NCBI GenBank assembly: GCA_001708385.1
Contig: CP012388.1
Span: 2,728,001 to 2,792,000 of the forward strand
DNA from: Flavobacterium psychrophilum
Lineage (GTDB): Bacteria; Bacteroidota; Bacteroidia; Flavobacteriales; Flavobacteriaceae
DNA length: 64,000 nucleotides
Direction of reading: 5' to 3'
Of this stretch, positions 50,749-59,834 are shown in pieces. The notes below the pieces were generated by a model that saw only the letters and a program-made list of their open reading frames with translations, searched no databases and was not told the DNA's origin. Within the stretch, counting starts at the first letter, position 1, and every line of letters starts with the position of its first letter. A program made the position numbers and the translations under genes.

Positions 50749-53712
50749 TTAGAAATTTAAGTTTAAGCCTACTGTGAAAGTTCTTGGCCTTGGATAAATA
50801 TTATTATCTATACCAGATGTGTTTTCGGGGTCTATACCATCATAATCTGTAATTACAAATACGTTTTGTACAGATCCGGTAAGCCTCATGTCTGTGCCTT
50901 CGTTAAATACATTTTTAAATGTGTAACCAAGGGTTACATTGTCTAAGCGAAGGAATGAAGCATCCTGAACATAATAATCTGACAGGTAGCGTGGTGTTGT
51001 AAATCCTGTTTCCAACACGTTGGTGTGTGCATTATTCAGATAATTACCGTTTGATGGCAATGCCATATTTGAATTACCGTAGTTAGAGAACACATTATTA
51101 TAGTTGTAGTTTCCGTAGCTACCTCTCCACGTCATAGAGAACCACCAGTTTTTATAGCTAAGGTCTGTATTAAAGCCATAGTAGAAATCAGGTGCTTGTT
51201 TTCTGTAGCGGTATAAATCGTTTGAATTGATAATACCGTCACCATTACGATCTACAAATACACCATCCAATGGCTGTCCGTTAACATCATATGCCTGTTC
51301 GTAAACAAAGAAAGAGTTAGGAGCAAAGCCTACTTGGTTGTTTTGAATTGTGGTTCCTGTACCACCCGAAATACCACCTACGTTAAATCCTGGAAAACCC
51401 GGAACGTTACCGTTAGTTAATCTTGTAATTTCAGATTTCTGAAAAGTTATATTACCGCCAACTCTCCATTTTAAATCCTCATTGTCAATAATATATGCGT
51501 CAAGATTTGCTTCGATACCATGGTTTTTCATATCTCCAATGTTATAGTAAGCACCATTTGAGAAGTTGACACCTTGTGGGTTTTGCGCAAATACAATAAG
51601 GTCGTTTGTTTTACGGTTGTAATATTCTACGGCACCTGTAATACGGTTGTTGAATAATCCAAAATCTACACCAAGGTTAAGGGTTTTTGTTTCTTCCCAT
51701 TTAAGATCACTATTGTAAGCAAGAGGTCTGTAGGTAGAAGAATAAACAGGAACAAGCTGCCCGTTTACTTCTTCATAGCCAATTTGGTACTGTGCAGTAT
51801 TTGTAGAACCGGCGTATAGTGCATAAGATGGATATCTTGCACCTGTATCCTGCTGGCCCGTAAGGCCGTAACTTGCTCTAAGCTTAAGGTCGCTAATCAG
51901 GCTGCTGTCTTTTAAGAAGTTTTCTTCTTTAATTTTCCATGCTGCCGCTGCAGCAGGGAAATAACCCCAACGATCGTCTTTATTAAACCTTGATGATCCA
52001 TCTGCTCTTAACGATCCTGTAAGTATGTATTTGTCGTCGATTGTAAATGTTGCACGGCCAAAGAATGACTGAAGGTTTAGGCGTTCTTTTATAGTAATGG
52101 CCCTGTTGGTAACCTGGTTTTGGAAGTCAAAATTGAAACCACCAGTATCATATCTAAAATCCTGATAGTTATAACCACCAGTAAAGTCAATATTTGTTTT
52201 TAAAGACTCAAGGTATTTGTTGTAATTAAAATACAGGTCCATAACAATGTTTTTGTTTGTCTGGGTGTTCTCGTAATTAGAACCTGCTTCCGCAGGAACA
52301 ACATAGTCAACATCTGTATTTCCAAACTCACGTCCCTGAGCATAATCATAACCAAAGTTTGCAACAAGTTTTAGTTCTTCAAAAGAATGTATTTTATATT
52401 CCAACTGAGCATTACCAATACTTCTGTAGGTAGTACCAAAATTATGTTTTTGCTCAATAAGGCTCACAGGATTTCTTCCTGCGTTTACTTCATAAGCACC
52501 GTTAGTGGCCCATTGAAAATAACCGCCAAAATTGTTCTGCTGGCGAACAGGTTGCGTAGGATCAAATGCAGCAGCAGCACCAATAGCTCCTTTTTCGCTA
52601 AAATTGTTATCTATAACAGTAGTTTTGTTATTCACTTCAATTTTTAAGTGACGATCAAAAAAGTTACCGATGATATTACCAGATAGCGTAGTTCTCTGGA
52701 AATTATCGTGCTTTAAGATACCATTCATATTCGTGTAACCTACAGATGTTCTGTATGTAAGATTGTCTGTACCACCTGAAAGTGCAATGTTATGGTCTGT
52801 ACCAAATGCTGTGCGGAAAATTTCGTCCTGCCAGTTTGTGTTTGCTGTTCCTAAAAGTGCTTTTTGAGCAGGAGTGGCGTTTGGATGGTTGTTTACAAAA
52901 TTTCTATATTGGTCTGCAGACATAATACCTGCAGTTTTAGCAACTTCACTAACCTGGAAATTACCATTATAGGTAACTTTCAATTCACCACTTTGTCCTT
53001 TTTTCGTTATAATTATTATAACACCATTAGATGCCCTTGAACCATAAATAGCTGTTGCAGCAGCATCTTTAAGTACAGTCATACTTGCTATATCGTTTTG
53101 GTTGATGTTAGCAAGAGGGTTTCTACCACCCTTAACGCCATTTCCACCTACCTCTACAGGTACGCCGTCAATAACATATAATGGGTCGTTTTGAATGTAA
53201 GAAGATCCGCTTCTTATTCTTACTAAAGATCCGCTTCCCGGTTCACCACCGGCAGTAACTACCTGAACACCGGAAACTCGGCCTTGTATAAGTTGTTCTG
53301 CACCAACTACCGGACCTTTATTAAACTGCTCTGCAGTAATATTGGTTAACGCTCCTGTAGCATCTTTCTTTGTAGTTGTTCCGTATCCAATAACTACTAC
53401 TTCCTGTAGTTGGGTTGCGTCCTCCTTAAGTGACACATTTAAAGTTGCCTGTCCTTCGTAAGCTACAACCTGGTCTGCATAGCCTAAAAAGCTAAAAACC
53501 AGAAGGTCTCCGGACTTGATGTTTGTTAATGTAAAGTTACCGTTAATATCGGTAGAAGTTCCGTTGGTAGAACCTTCTACGACAATATTTACGCCGGGTA
53601 TGGGCTGCCCGGATGTTGCATCGCTAACGATACCTTTTAACGTGCTCTGTGCCAGAGCGCTAAATGGCAACATTAGTAGCAAAAGCAATAACTTTGAGTA
53701 GATTGTTTTCAT
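50749..53712 (-). CDS. susC: SusC/RagA-type TonB-dependent glycan importer
   Basis: A 987-residue importer from the ATG at 53712; the frame is open upstream but the signal peptide (M-K-T-I-Y-S-K, then S-A-L-A-Q) starts here. A carboxypeptidase D-like regulatory domain at about 24-110 is followed by a TonB-box region L-Q-E-V-V-V-I-G-Y-G-T, the plug (about 120-240) and the barrel, ending P-R-P-R-T-F-T-V-G-L-N-L-N-F. It imports maltodextrins into the periplasm with energy from TonB. It heads the leftward arm, and its promoter adjoins a LacI-type site. Confidence 0.96.
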   Translation of the reverse strand: MKTIYSKLLLLLLMLPFSALAQSTLKGIVSDATSGQPIPGVNIVVEGSTNGTSTDINGNFTLTNIKSGDLLVFSFLGYADQVVAYEGQATLNVSLKEDATQLQEVVVIGYGTTTKKDATGALTNITAEQFNKGPVVGAEQLIQGRVSGVQVVTAGGEPGSGSLVRIRSGSSYIQNDPLYVIDGVPVEVGGNGVKGGRNPLANINQNDIASMTVLKDAAATAIYGSRASNGVIIIITKKGQSGELKVTYNGNFQVSEVAKTAGIMSADQYRNFVNNHPNATPAQKALLGTANTNWQDEIFRTAFGTDHNIALSGGTDNLTYRTSVGYTNMNGILKHDNFQRTTLSGNIIGNFFDRHLKIEVNNKTTVIDNNFSEKGAIGAAAAFDPTQPVRQQNNFGGYFQWATNGAYEVNAGRNPVSLIEQKHNFGTTYRSIGNAQLEYKIHSFEELKLVANFGYDYAQGREFGNTDVDYVVPAEAGSNYENTQTNKNIVMDLYFNYNKYLESLKTNIDFTGGYNYQDFRYDTGGFNFDFQNQVTNRAITIKERLNLQSFFGRATFTIDDKYILTGSLRADGSSRFNKDDRWGYFPAAAAAWKIKEENFLKDSSLISDLKLRASYGLTGQQDTGARYPSYALYAGSTNTAQYQIGYEEVNGQLVPVYSSTYRPLAYNSDLKWEETKTLNLGVDFGLFNNRITGAVEYYNRKTNDLIVFAQNPQGVNFSNGAYYNIGDMKNHGIEANLDAYIIDNEDLKWRVGGNITFQKSEITRLTNGNVPGFPGFNVGGISGGTGTTIQNNQVGFAPNSFFVYEQAYDVNGQPLDGVFVDRNGDGIINSNDLYRYRKQAPDFYYGFNTDLSYKNWWFSMTWRGSYGNYNYNNVFSNYGNSNMALPSNGNYLNNAHTNVLETGFTTPRYLSDYYVQDASFLRLDNVTLGYTFKNVFNEGTDMRLTGSVQNVFVITDYDGIDPENTSGIDNNIYPRPRTFTVGLNLNF

Positions 53713-53797
53713 ACAAGTTGTTGAGTTAATTTTGGGTTTTTGTACTTGCTTATAATTCACTTTCAATGTTAAAATTATGTAAATTCCGCTACCAAAA

Positions 53798-53808
53798 AAA
53801 CGTTTTCG
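53798..53808 (+). promoter_or_regulatory. LacI-type operator half-pair 1 (susC side)
   Basis: AAACGTTTTCG, built around the palindromic core AACGTT. It lies two bases from a TTTG -33-like element for susC (minus strand, 53796-53793), with a -7-like TAATTTTA at 53777-53770 after a short 15-base spacer. Confidence 0.72.
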
Positions 53809-53822
53809 TAAAACGAAGAGAC

Positions 53823-53833
53823 CGAAAACGTTT
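53823..53833 (-). promoter_or_regulatory. LacI-type operator half-pair 2 (lacI side)
   Basis: The same 11 bases as site 1 on the other strand (CGAAAACGTTT on plus). The centre-to-centre distance between the sites is 25 bp. It overlaps the -33 element of the lacI promoter, which points to autoregulation. Confidence 0.72.
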
Positions 53834-53859
53834 GCGTGTTGAAAACTTTCTATATTTTG
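53831..53859 (+). promoter_or_regulatory. Promoter of the lacI-family gene
   Basis: TTTG at 53831-53834 and a near-consensus -7 region TATATTTTG at 53851-53859. The first element shares bases with the second operator. Confidence 0.55.
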
Positions 53860-53938
53860 CAGAATTTCAGTAAGATAATTGTTACTAATAAAATTATCGA
53901 CTATCTTTATTTTCGATATCATACTTTAACAAGTTTTT

Positions 53939-54970
53939 ATGAAAAGAAAGGTCACTTTAAAACAGATTGCAAAAGAGCTTGATGTATCTATTTCTACCGT
54001 GTCTAAAGCGTTGAGAAACAGCATCGAAATAAGTGAAGATACCCGCCAGAAAGTACAGGCATTTGCAAAACTGTATAACTATAAGCCAAACAACATTGCT
54101 TTAAGTCTTAAGAACAAGAAAACCAAAACAATAGGTATAATTATTCCGGAGATTGTTCACCATTTTTTTGCTACTGTAATTAGTGGGATCGAGCAGGTAG
54201 CGAACGAAAACGGATATAACGTAATTGTTTGCCTTAGCGATGAGTCTTTTGATAAGGAAGTAATCAACATGGAGATGCTTGCCAATGGCAGTACAGATGG
54301 GTTCATTATGTCGTTATCTAAAGAAACCGAACAGAAAAAAGATTTTCACCATATCGTTGAAGCTATCAATCAGGGAATGCCTGTTGTGATGTTTGACAGG
54401 GTAACCAATGATGTACTTTGTGATAAGGTTATTATAGACGATCAGTTAGCGGCTTATGATGCTGTTGAGTTTTTAATAAAACACAACTTTAAAAACATTG
54501 CCCTTGTTACAACTGTTGATTATGTGAGTGTTGGTAAACTGCGTACCGATGGTTATATAAACGCGCTTACCGATCATGATCTTGCTATAGACGAGAACCT
54601 TATTGTTAAGATTGAAGATATAGAGAACTGTGCCTCTAAAATAGAAAAACTACTGCTTGAAAATAAGCCCGATGCTATTTTTGCTGTAAATGAACTGTTT
54701 GCGGTTACCACGATTAAGCTTGCCAATAAAATGGGGCTTAAAGTGCCCGAAGATATATCTGTAATTGGGTTTACAGATGGCATTATTTCTCAGTATTCTA
54801 CACCTACTATTACGACAGTGAGCCAAAACGGAATTAAAATGGGCGGGCGCGCTGCAAAAATGTTAATTGAAAGGCTTGAAATGGAAGAGCAGGAGGAAGA
54901 AAACGAACAATATCGCACCGAACTTATAGAAACTCACCTGGTAGAAAGAGAATCTACGTCAACGTTGTAG
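53939..54970 (+). CDS. LacI-family regulator of the maltodextrin locus
   Basis: A 343-residue regulator. The helix-turn-helix is V-T-L-K-Q-I-A-K-E-L-D-V-S-I-S-T-V-S-K-A near residues 4-23. A sugar-binding core of the periplasmic-binding-protein type follows from about residue 60 (I-G-I-I-I-P-E-I). It lies between the sus arm and the maltose-use arm and has operator-like palindromes in the intergenic region, so it most likely senses maltose or maltodextrin. Whether it represses or activates cannot be read from the sequence. Confidence 0.93.
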   Translation: MKRKVTLKQIAKELDVSISTVSKALRNSIEISEDTRQKVQAFAKLYNYKPNNIALSLKNKKTKTIGIIIPEIVHHFFATVISGIEQVANENGYNVIVCLSDESFDKEVINMEMLANGSTDGFIMSLSKETEQKKDFHHIVEAINQGMPVVMFDRVTNDVLCDKVIIDDQLAAYDAVEFLIKHNFKNIALVTTVDYVSVGKLRTDGYINALTDHDLAIDENLIVKIEDIENCASKIEKLLLENKPDAIFAVNELFAVTTIKLANKMGLKVPEDISVIGFTDGIISQYSTPTITTVSQNGIKMGGRAAKMLIERLEMEEQEEENEQYRTELIETHLVERESTSTL

Positions 54971-55010
54971 TTTTTGTTAAGTTGTTTATTTATAGGTTTT
55001 TAAAAAATGT

Positions 55011-55040
55011 ATTCCGGCCCTGTTGCCGGAATTTTTTTTA
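55011..55040 (+). terminator. Terminator of the lacI-family gene
   Basis: An 8-bp stem ATTCCGGC/GCCGGAAT (55011-55018, 55025-55032) followed by eight T. It separates the regulator from the transport and breakdown genes, which therefore have their own promoter. Confidence 0.88.
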
Positions 55041-55071
55041 GGGTAATAAATTTTTCAGATTAAAAAAAAAC

Positions 55072-55129
55072 TATATTTGTCCTGATTATCAAAGCTTATA
55101 CTTCACTTTCAACTTTAAGTTTTTGATAA
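55072..55129 (+). promoter_or_regulatory. -7 element and leader inverted repeat of the maltose operon
   Basis: TATATTTG (55072-55079) matches the consensus exactly; no clear TTG lies at the usual distance. Just downstream is an inverted repeat TTATCAAA...TTTGATAA (55086-55093 with 55122-55129) that can extend inward. It could be a leader hairpin or an operator. Confidence 0.58.
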
Positions 55130-55172
55130 GCCACAACGCGCTTATCGTTTTAATAACCATTAAAATACGATA

Positions 55173-56759
55173 ATGGAAAAGCGTAAATTAAGTTTCTGGG
55201 AAATTTGGAACATGAGTTTCGGTTTCTTAGGGATACAAATGGGTTTTGCTCTGCAAAATGCCAATGTTAGCAGGATATTCCAGACACTGGGTGCCAATAT
55301 AGACGACATCCCTGCGCTTTGGGTAGCTGCTCCACTCACCGGACTTATAGTCCAGCCTATTATCGGATATTTTAGTGACCGCACCTGGACAAAGCTTGGC
55401 CGTAGGAAGCCCTATTTTTTAATTGGTGCCTTACTGGCTTCGGTAGCATTGTTTATAATGCCCAATTCTCCCGTGTTGTGGTTTGCAGCCGGTATGCTTT
55501 GGATATTGGACGCTTCCATTAACATTACTATGGAACCCTTTAGGGCTTTTGTAGGCGATGTGCTTAACGAGAAGCAGCGCACCAGAGGTTTTGCTATGCA
55601 GAGTTTCTTTATAGGTCTCGGTGCTTATGTAGCCAGTAAGCTGCCTAACATCTTAACCTATTATGATGTAAGCAATGTTGCCCCGGCAGGACAAATTCCC
55701 GATTCGGTTAAATATTCATTTTACATTGGCGGTGCAGCGTTTATTATTACCGTACTGGTTACCATTTTTACCACAAAAGAGTATTCTCCTAAAGAACTGG
55801 AAGCTTTTGAAAAAGCGGAGGCCGACGAGTATCAGGTTGAAGAACGGCCTGCATCATGGTTTACAGCCAATGGCGGGAGGCATTTAACCATTGGCCTCGT
55901 TATGCTGTTTATAAGCATTTTGTTTACCTGGGCTATTGCTTATTACGGTCTTAAAAAAGATTTGTATGTGCTTTCGCTTGGGCTAATTGGCTTGGGTGGG
56001 GTTGCGCTTCTTGTTTCGGGACTGTTTCAGAAAAAAGGAAATTACCGTAACGGTTTTGTTACCATTATGAACGATTTTCAGTTTATGCCGGGCGTAATGA
56101 AACAGCTTGCAGTAGTACAGTTCTTTACTTGGTTTGCGCTTTTCTCTATGTGGATTTACACCACCGGAGCGGTTACAGAGCATATTTTTAAAACTACCGA
56201 TACTACATCCGTAGCCTATAATACAGGTGCCAATGTAGTGAACGAAATGTTTGCCAACTACAATCTTGTAGGTGCTATTGCGGCATTTTTATTACCGCTA
56301 CTGGCAAAACGTACCAGCCGTAAATTTACCCACTTCCTGGCACTTGCAGCCGGAGGGGCGGGACTTGCATCTATTTACTTTTTAGGCAATGCAGGTACGT
56401 TTAACGACGTTATCTTCAGGATGGGATCGGAAGAGAATTATTTCAACTTTACTTTTTACATGTACGACTTAAGTATGCTTGGCGTGGGTATAGCCTGGGC
56501 GAGTATACTATCCATTCCGTTTGCCATGTTAAGCGGTTCGCTGCCGGCATCTAAAATGGGGTATTACATGGGTGTATTTAACTTCTTTGTGGTAATACCG
56601 CAGCTTCTGGCAGCATCTATACTTGGCTTTTTAGTGTCGTATTTCTTTAACAGCGAGCCGATATATGCATTACTTATAGGTGGTATATCTATGGTGATAG
56701 CCGGTATCGTGGCACTATTGGTAAACGACAAAGCAGACATCAACATCAATCAAAAATAA
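55173..56759 (+). CDS. MFS maltose/maltodextrin permease
   Basis: A 528-residue carrier with about 12 hydrophobic segments and the sugar/cation symporter pattern (G-Y-F-S-D-R-T-W-T-K-L-G-R-R-K-P-Y near 66-82). A charged cytoplasmic stretch around residues 205-235 separates the two halves. It resembles the SLC45/GPH-like maltose transporters of Bacteroidota. It moves maltose or short oligosaccharides through the inner membrane for the phosphorylase encoded two genes later. It heads the rightward arm. Confidence 0.9.
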   Translation: MEKRKLSFWEIWNMSFGFLGIQMGFALQNANVSRIFQTLGANIDDIPALWVAAPLTGLIVQPIIGYFSDRTWTKLGRRKPYFLIGALLASVALFIMPNSPVLWFAAGMLWILDASINITMEPFRAFVGDVLNEKQRTRGFAMQSFFIGLGAYVASKLPNILTYYDVSNVAPAGQIPDSVKYSFYIGGAAFIITVLVTIFTTKEYSPKELEAFEKAEADEYQVEERPASWFTANGGRHLTIGLVMLFISILFTWAIAYYGLKKDLYVLSLGLIGLGGVALLVSGLFQKKGNYRNGFVTIMNDFQFMPGVMKQLAVVQFFTWFALFSMWIYTTGAVTEHIFKTTDTTSVAYNTGANVVNEMFANYNLVGAIAAFLLPLLAKRTSRKFTHFLALAAGGAGLASIYFLGNAGTFNDVIFRMGSEENYFNFTFYMYDLSMLGVGIAWASILSIPFAMLSGSLPASKMGYYMGVFNFFVVIPQLLAASILGFLVSYFFNSEPIYALLIGGISMVIAGIVALLVNDKADININQK

Positions 56760-56763
56760 ATCA

Positions 56764-57420
56764 ATGAATCCAAAAGCATTTATATTCGACCTTGACGGGG
56801 TTATTGTAGATACGGCTAAATACCACTATTTAGCATGGCAAAAAATTGCAAACCGTCTGGGTATAGATTTTACACACGAGCATAACGAACTGCTTAAAGG
56901 CGTTAGCCGTATCCGTTCGCTTGATATTATACTTGGGCTTGGCAAAGTAGAAGCCACCCAGGAAGACAAAGACAAATGGCTGGTAGAAAAAAATGAAGAT
57001 TATTTAGGTTTCATCACCAACATGAATGCAGATGAAATTCTGCCCGACGTAGAAAGGATACTTCAGTACCTGAAAGACAACGGACAAAAAATAGCATTAG
57101 GTTCTGCCAGTAAAAATGCAAGGCCAATACTTGAGAAAGTAGGCATACTGCATTTTTTTGATGCCATTGTAGATGGTAACGATGTTACCAATGCAAAACC
57201 CGACCCCGAAGTGTTTTTAAGGGCGGCGCAAATGCTGGGTATTCCGGCAAACGAATCGGTTGTGTTTGAAGATGCTGTTGCAGGCATACAGGCGGCTAAC
57301 GCTGCGGGTATGGTGAGTATAGGTATTGGCGATGCAAAAACGCTTAAAGAAGCTCAGCATAATTTTAACGATTTTACAGAGATTGATACTGATTTTTTAC
57401 AAACTTTAGTTAACAGATAA
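56764..57420 (+). CDS. pgmB: Beta-phosphoglucomutase
   Basis: A 218-residue HAD-superfamily enzyme converting beta-glucose 1-phosphate to glucose 6-phosphate. The catalytic pair is D9-L-D11 in F-I-F-D-L-D-G-V-I-V-D-T. The loop G-S-A-S-K-N-A near residues 113-119, K-P-D-P near 145 and F-E-D-A-V-A-G-I-Q-A-A near 165-175 complete the active site. It sits 4 bp after the permease and one base before maltose phosphorylase, whose product it uses. Confidence 0.95.
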   Translation: MNPKAFIFDLDGVIVDTAKYHYLAWQKIANRLGIDFTHEHNELLKGVSRIRSLDIILGLGKVEATQEDKDKWLVEKNEDYLGFITNMNADEILPDVERILQYLKDNGQKIALGSASKNARPILEKVGILHFFDAIVDGNDVTNAKPDPEVFLRAAQMLGIPANESVVFEDAVAGIQAANAAGMVSIGIGDAKTLKEAQHNFNDFTEIDTDFLQTLVNR

Positions 57421-57421
57421 A

Positions 57422-59731
57422 ATGAACCAGGATTATATAGTACCGGATAATTGGTCGATAATAGAAGAAGGATTTGATGCAGAAAGGGTAAAATCTTCTG
57501 AGAGTTTATTCAGTATAGGCAACGGTGCCATGGGGCAGCGTGCTAACTTTGAGGAAAGCTACTCGGGGCACACCTTTCAGGGAAGCTATATAGCAGGTAT
57601 CTATTATCCCGATAAAACAAAAGTGGGATGGTGGAAAAATGGCTACCCCGAATATTTTGCAAAAGTGCTTAACGCACCCAACTGGATAGGTATAGATATT
57701 ACCATTAACGATGAAGCATTCGACCTGAACACATGCACATCGGTTAAGAACTTTAAGCGTGAGCTTAACATGCAGGAGGGCTGGTACAATCGCTCTTTTG
57801 AAGCTACCCTGCAAAACGGAACCGAAGTTAAGGTTAACGTTAGGCGTTTTCTTTCGCTGGTTGCCGATGAGCTTGGTGTGATTAAATATGGAGTAACTGC
57901 GCTTAACAGGGCGGCTAAGATAACTTTTAGCCCGTACGTAGATGCTGGTGTTACAAACGAGGACGCTAACTGGGAAGAAAAATTCTGGGAGCCTTTAGGT
58001 GTTGAGCATAATGCTAACGAAGCGTTTGTAACTGCCAGGACATTTAAAACGCATTTTAACGTAGCTGCATATATGCACAACAGTATATTGCTTAACGGTA
58101 CAGATGCAGAGGTGCTCCCCACGAATGTGAAAACATCTAAAGATAAGGTGCAGTTTAGCTACACGGTAGAAGCAAACCAAAATGATACCGCAGCTATAAT
58201 TAAGTTTGGTGGTTATACGGTTTCGCTTAACCACGCCAATGAGGCATTGGTAGCTGCTGCTAAAAGCGTAATTGCATCGGCGGATGCCAAAGGATATGAT
58301 GCCCTTTTAGAAGAACAAAAACAAGCCTGGGCTGCAATTTGGGAAATGGCAGATATTACCATAGAAGGCGATGTAAAGGCGCAACAAGGTATCCGATTTA
58401 ATATTTTCCAACTAAACCAGACTTATCTTGGTAAAGACCCAAGGCTTAATATAGGCCCTAAAGGTTTTACTGGAGAGAAATATGGCGGTAGTACCTATTG
58501 GGATACTGAAGCGTATTGCATTCCGTTCTATATGGCTACCAAAGACCAGCAGGTAGCGCGTAACCTGCTTACGTACCGTTACAACCAGCTTGATAAGGCT
58601 ATTGAAAACGGAGCTAAGCTTGGATTTACCAATGGAGCCGCTTTATATCCTATGGTAACTATGAATGGCGAAGAATGCCACAACGAGTGGGAGATTACCT
58701 TTGAGGAAATTCACCGTAACGGGGCAATTGCTTTTGCTATTTATAACTACTACCGCTTTACCGGAGACTATAGCTACATCCCTGAAAAAGGGTTGGAAGT
58801 GCTTATTGGTATTTCACGTTTCTGGCATCAGAGGGCTACGTTATCGGCACAGAAAAACCAGTATGTTATATTGGGGGTAACGGGTCCTAACGAATATGAA
58901 AACAACGTAAACAATAACTTCTACACCAACTATATTGCTAAATGGTGTATTGACTACACAATAGAGCAGATTGCGCGTATTAAAGATGAGTACGCCGATG
59001 ACTATAACCGCATTATGGCAAAAGCCAATTTAAATGCTGAAGAAGTAAGGCAGTGGAAAAAAGTGTCTGACAATATGTATTTCCCGTATTCTGAAGAGTT
59101 TGGGGTGTACCTTCAGCAGGACGGTTTCTTAGATAAAGAACTGGTAAAAGTAGCCGACCTCGATAAAAGCCAGCGCCCTATTAACCAGAAATGGTCTTGG
59201 GACAGGATATTACGTTCGCCATATATTAAACAGGCAGACGTGCTACAGGGCTTCTACTTTTTTGAGGACCATTTTACGAGAGAACAACTGGAACAGCATT
59301 TTGATTTTTATGAGCCGCTTACGGTACATGAATCTTCGCTGTCGCCATGTGTACACTCTATACAGGCTGCTGTTTTAGGCAGAATGGAACAGGCATATAC
59401 TTTTTACTTAAGGACATCGCGTCTTGACCTTGACGATTATAACAAGGAAGTAGAAGAAGGCTGCCACATTACCAGTATGGCAGGTACATGGATGAGCATT
59501 GTTGAAGGTTTTGGAGGTATGAGGGTTAAAGATGATACCTTGCATTTTGAACCGAGAATACCGGAACAGTGGGAAGGTTATTCATTCAAGATCAACTTCA
59601 GGAACCAGGTATTGCAAATTTCAATTCACCCGGGAGAAACCAAGTTTACCCTTGAAGGTACACAGGCGTTAACCGTTTACGTAAACGGAAAAGCTGTAAA
59701 CGTTGAACCAAATACATTGGTTACAGTATAA
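57422..59731 (+). CDS. GH65 maltose phosphorylase
   Basis: A 769-residue GH65 enzyme splitting maltose with phosphate to glucose and beta-glucose 1-phosphate. The N-terminal beta-sandwich contains S-L-F-S-I-G-N-G and W-Y-N-R-S-F. The (alpha/alpha)6 barrel has W-D-T-E-A-Y-C-I-P-F-Y, the general-acid region I-T-F-E-E-I-H-R-N-G-A-I near 424-435, and T-G-P-N-E-Y-E-N-N-V-N-N-N-F-Y. Its place between pgmB and two amylases supports maltose over trehalose or kojibiose as substrate. There is no signal peptide, so it is cytoplasmic. Confidence 0.93.
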   Translation: MNQDYIVPDNWSIIEEGFDAERVKSSESLFSIGNGAMGQRANFEESYSGHTFQGSYIAGIYYPDKTKVGWWKNGYPEYFAKVLNAPNWIGIDITINDEAFDLNTCTSVKNFKRELNMQEGWYNRSFEATLQNGTEVKVNVRRFLSLVADELGVIKYGVTALNRAAKITFSPYVDAGVTNEDANWEEKFWEPLGVEHNANEAFVTARTFKTHFNVAAYMHNSILLNGTDAEVLPTNVKTSKDKVQFSYTVEANQNDTAAIIKFGGYTVSLNHANEALVAAAKSVIASADAKGYDALLEEQKQAWAAIWEMADITIEGDVKAQQGIRFNIFQLNQTYLGKDPRLNIGPKGFTGEKYGGSTYWDTEAYCIPFYMATKDQQVARNLLTYRYNQLDKAIENGAKLGFTNGAALYPMVTMNGEECHNEWEITFEEIHRNGAIAFAIYNYYRFTGDYSYIPEKGLEVLIGISRFWHQRATLSAQKNQYVILGVTGPNEYENNVNNNFYTNYIAKWCIDYTIEQIARIKDEYADDYNRIMAKANLNAEEVRQWKKVSDNMYFPYSEEFGVYLQQDGFLDKELVKVADLDKSQRPINQKWSWDRILRSPYIKQADVLQGFYFFEDHFTREQLEQHFDFYEPLTVHESSLSPCVHSIQAAVLGRMEQAYTFYLRTSRLDLDDYNKEVEEGCHITSMAGTWMSIVEGFGGMRVKDDTLHFEPRIPEQWEGYSFKINFRNQVLQISIHPGETKFTLEGTQALTVYVNGKAVNVEPNTLVTV

Positions 59732-59834
59732 TTTTTTGAGACCTGCAACGCCGCGACTTTGCAGGTCTTGTAATAATCCGCATTCGTTTCTCTCTTTTTG
59801 GGGAGGGCTGTGAGTGAGGCCTAACAACAAAAAA

